NCBI GenBank assembly: GCA_046537875.1
Contig: JBKHJZ010000075.1
Span: 1-14,436, forward strand
Reading direction: 5' to 3'
DNA: 14,436 nucleotides
Origin: JBKHJZ01 sp046537875
GTDB lineage: Bacteria; Actinomycetota; Acidimicrobiia; Acidimicrobiales; VFJN01
The notes under the pieces are model-generated. The model was not told the origin of the DNA and did no database searches. It worked only from the letters and a program-made list of their open reading frames with translations. This document shows, piece after piece, positions 13,002 to 14,436 of this stretch (position 1 is the stretch's first letter; each line of letters starts with the position of its first letter). The translations under genes were made by a program, and so were the position numbers.

Positions 13002-13511
13002 GTGGATCCCAGGCGCGGCATGGAGGACACCCCGGATCACTGGTGCTGGCGTGACGGGGGGCCGGTGCCGCCCGGTCCGGCGGTGGTGTTCGACATGGAC
13101 GGCGTGCTCTCCGACGCGTCCCGGCGCCAGCACTACCTCGAGTACCCCCGGCGTGACTGGGAGGCGTTCTTCGAGGCGTGCGGCGACGACGAGCTGATCG
13201 ACGAGGTGGGCCGGCTGCTGGAGGTGCTGGACGACGACCTGGCGATCGTCCTGCTCACGGCCCGCCCGCTGCGGGTGCGGCCGCAGACCCTGGCCTGGCT
13301 CGACCGCTACGAGCTGCGCTGGGACCTGCTGATCATGCGGGAGTGGGGCGACTACTCGGCGTCGCGGGCGTTCAAGAAGGAGGCGGTGAACGACCTGCGG
13401 GCCCACGGCTTCGACCTGCGCCTGGCCTTCGAGGACGACCGCCGCAACGTGGAGATGTTCCACGGCGAGGGCGTGCCCTGCATCTACATCCACTCGGGCT
13501 ACTACGACTGA
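13002..13511 (+). CDS. HAD-superfamily phosphatase, polynucleotide 3'-phosphatase-like
   Basis: A 169-residue stand-alone HAD hydrolase. Motif I is VVFDMDGVLSD with nucleophile Asp31 and general acid Asp33; motif II is IVLLTARP (Thr86); motif III is Lys125 or Lys126 in RAFKKEAV; motif IV is LAFEDDRRNVEMF (Asp145 and Asp146). The run from MREWGDYSASRAFKKEAV to the motif IV block closely recalls the phosphatase half of phage T4 polynucleotide kinase (QREQGDTRKDD, LAFDDR, VVEMW); this comparison is from memory. No kinase P-loop is present. It may remove 3' phosphates from nucleic acid ends or act on a nucleotide; the substrate is not determined. The GTG at 13002 is used; an ATG at 13020 would shorten it by six residues and change nothing essential. 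Confidence 0.82.
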   Translation: MDPRRGMEDTPDHWCWRDGGPVPPGPAVVFDMDGVLSDASRRQHYLEYPRRDWEAFFEACGDDELIDEVGRLLEVLDDDLAIVLLTARPLRVRPQTLAWLDRYELRWDLLIMREWGDYSASRAFKKEAVNDLRAHGFDLRLAFEDDRRNVEMFHGEGVPCIYIHSGYYD

Positions 13512-13515
13512 TCCC

Positions 13516-13542
13516 CGGTCGCGTGCGGCCGGCCCGCGACCG
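13516..13542 (+). terminator. Possible terminator hairpin after the HAD gene
   Basis: CGGTCGCG (13516-13523) pairs with CGCGACCG (13535-13542) around an 11-base loop that itself holds the palindrome GGCCGGCC. It begins four bases after the HAD stop. No T run follows, which is common for hairpins in very GC-rich actinobacteria, so intrinsic termination is uncertain. Confidence 0.35.
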
Positions 13543-13575
13543 CCGATCCGGCATACCGTTCGCGGCGGGCGACGA

Positions 13576-13581
13576 TACGCT
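13576..13581 (+). promoter_or_regulatory. Candidate -10 hexamer for htpX (TACGCT), leaderless type
   Basis: TACGCT (within GATACGCT) fits the TANNNT pattern well and ends seven bases before the htpX GTG, so the transcript would start at the start codon. There is no Shine-Dalgarno sequence in between. The -35 region around 13553-13558 is not a recognisable consensus. Confidence 0.5.
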
Positions 13582-13588
13582 TCGGGGC

Positions 13589-14436
13589 GTGAAGAACACC
13601 GTCAAGACGTTCGTCCTGCTCGCCGGCCTGGGCGGGCTGCTGATCGTGCTCGGTCAGCTCTTCGGCGGCCCAACAGGAGCGTTCATCGGCCTGGCGATCG
13701 GGCTCGCCATCGTGGGCGTGTCCTACTGGAAGAGCGACAAGATCGCGATCAAGGCGGCCCGCGCGGTGCCGGTGTCCGAGGCCGAGATGCCGGAGTACTA
13801 CGCGATCGTGCGCGAGCTCACGCAGATGGCGAACATGCCGATGCCGAAGCTGTACGTCACGCCCGACCAGCAGCCCAACGCGTTCGCCACGGGGCGCAAC
13901 CCCGAGCACGCCGCGGTGGCGGTGACGCAGGGCATCCTGCGGATCCTCGACCGCAACGAGCTGCGGGGCGTGCTGGCCCACGAGCTGAGCCACGTGGGCA
14001 ACCGCGACATCCTCATCGGCTCGGTGGCGGCGGCGATCGCCATGGGCATCACGATGCTGGCGATGTTCGCCCGGTTCGCGGCCATCTTCGGCGGCGGCGG
14101 GCGTGACAACGACAACAACCCGTTCGCGCTGCTGGCCATGGCCCTGCTCGCCCCGCTGGCCGCGGGCCTGCTGCAGATGGCGCTCAGCCGCAGCCGCGAG
14201 TACGAGGCCGACCGCTCCGGTGCCCGGCTCATCGGCGACGGCGAGCCGCTCGCCCGGGCGCTGCAGAAGCTGGAGTCCGGGGCGAAGGCCGTGCCGATGG
14301 ACATCGACCCGGCGCACGCCCAGGCGTTCATCGTGAACCCGCTCACCGGGCGCAAGATGAGCTTCGCCAACCTGTGGCGCAGCCATCCGAAGACCGAGGA
14401 CCGGGTGGCCCGGCTCCGCGGCGGCGACTGGCAGGG
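13589..14436 (+). CDS. htpX: Zinc membrane protease HtpX (M48), 3' end outside window
   Basis: HtpX is an inner-membrane zinc endopeptidase that helps remove damaged membrane proteins. The first 282 residues are visible and the frame is open at the window edge. Two N-terminal membrane helices (about 7-47) are followed by the family block NAFATGRNPEHAAVAVTQGI (97-116), the metal-binding HELSH at 131-135 (catalytic Glu132), two more membrane helices (about 142-167 and 178-199), and SREYEADRSGA (202-212) with Glu204 as the likely third zinc ligand. The middle loop has Gly-rich and Asn/Asp-rich runs (GGGGRDNDNN). The GTG at 13589 starts the typical MKNTVKT N-terminus. The end of the visible part (SHPKTEDRVARL) is the usual C-terminal motif, so few residues are missing. 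Confidence 0.95.
   Translation, partial: MKNTVKTFVLLAGLGGLLIVLGQLFGGPTGAFIGLAIGLAIVGVSYWKSDKIAIKAARAVPVSEAEMPEYYAIVRELTQMANMPMPKLYVTPDQQPNAFATGRNPEHAAVAVTQGILRILDRNELRGVLAHELSHVGNRDILIGSVAAAIAMGITMLAMFARFAAIFGGGGRDNDNNPFALLAMALLAPLAAGLLQMALSRSREYEADRSGARLIGDGEPLARALQKLESGAKAVPMDIDPAHAQAFIVNPLTGRKMSFANLWRSHPKTEDRVARLRGGDWQ

Noticed and set aside
1..14436. Mobile element, phage or defence island
   Set aside because: No transposase, integrase, toxin-antitoxin or nuclease genes are present, and composition is even throughout; the genes are mostly core metabolism.

Overview
The window is very GC-rich (strong G/C at third codon positions), uses GTG starts often, and carries a 14-subunit-type complex I operon ending in a MidA-type methyltransferase gene. 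Together these suggest a high-GC actinobacterium. The style of the proteins (NuoH variant loops, promoter-like hexamers placed 5-7 nt before GTG starts) would suit a deep-branching class such as Acidimicrobiia or Thermoleophilia, but that placement is an inference, not a measurement.

Layout. Positions 7-7565 hold nuoH-I-J-K-L-M-N, all on the plus strand with gaps of 0-22 bp or a 1-bp overlap: the membrane arm of proton-pumping NADH:quinone oxidoreductase plus the NuoI ferredoxin-like subunit. nuoA-G presumably lie upstream, outside the window. The operon runs on, after 16 bp, into a SAM-dependent methyltransferase of the MidA/NDUFAF7 family (7582-8730), the family whose mitochondrial member methylates the NuoD-equivalent subunit during complex I assembly. 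A convergent tetR-family gene (9451-8684, minus) overlaps the methyltransferase 3' end by 47 bp.

The region 9452-10166 is a regulatory-looking stretch. It holds degenerate ~20-bp GC repeats, a perfect 14-bp inverted repeat whose arms are each semi-palindromic, a short leaderless-type uORF candidate, an 8-bp hairpin, a plausible 50-residue small protein (9861-10013), and a nested A-B-B-A repeat just ahead of the next gene.

The last part is plus-strand: acetyl-CoA synthetase (10167-12188), a 48-bp degenerate tandem repeat (12201-12344), a GNAT acetyltransferase (12343-12921), a stand-alone HAD phosphatase resembling the phosphatase half of polynucleotide kinase (13002-13511), and the membrane protease HtpX (13589 to the window edge).

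How they fit: the left half is respiratory energy conservation with a candidate dedicated assembly methyltransferase. The acs gene feeds acetate into central metabolism, and the adjacent acetyltransferase invites, but does not prove, a link to lysine acetylation control of Acs. The HAD protein and HtpX look like separate transcription units with their own promoters. I found no mobile element, CRISPR array, tRNA or rRNA. Nothing here is convincingly a wholly new system; the strongest leads are the nuo-MidA linkage, the repeat-rich control region around 9.5-10.1 kb, and the 48-bp repeat between acs and the GNAT gene.
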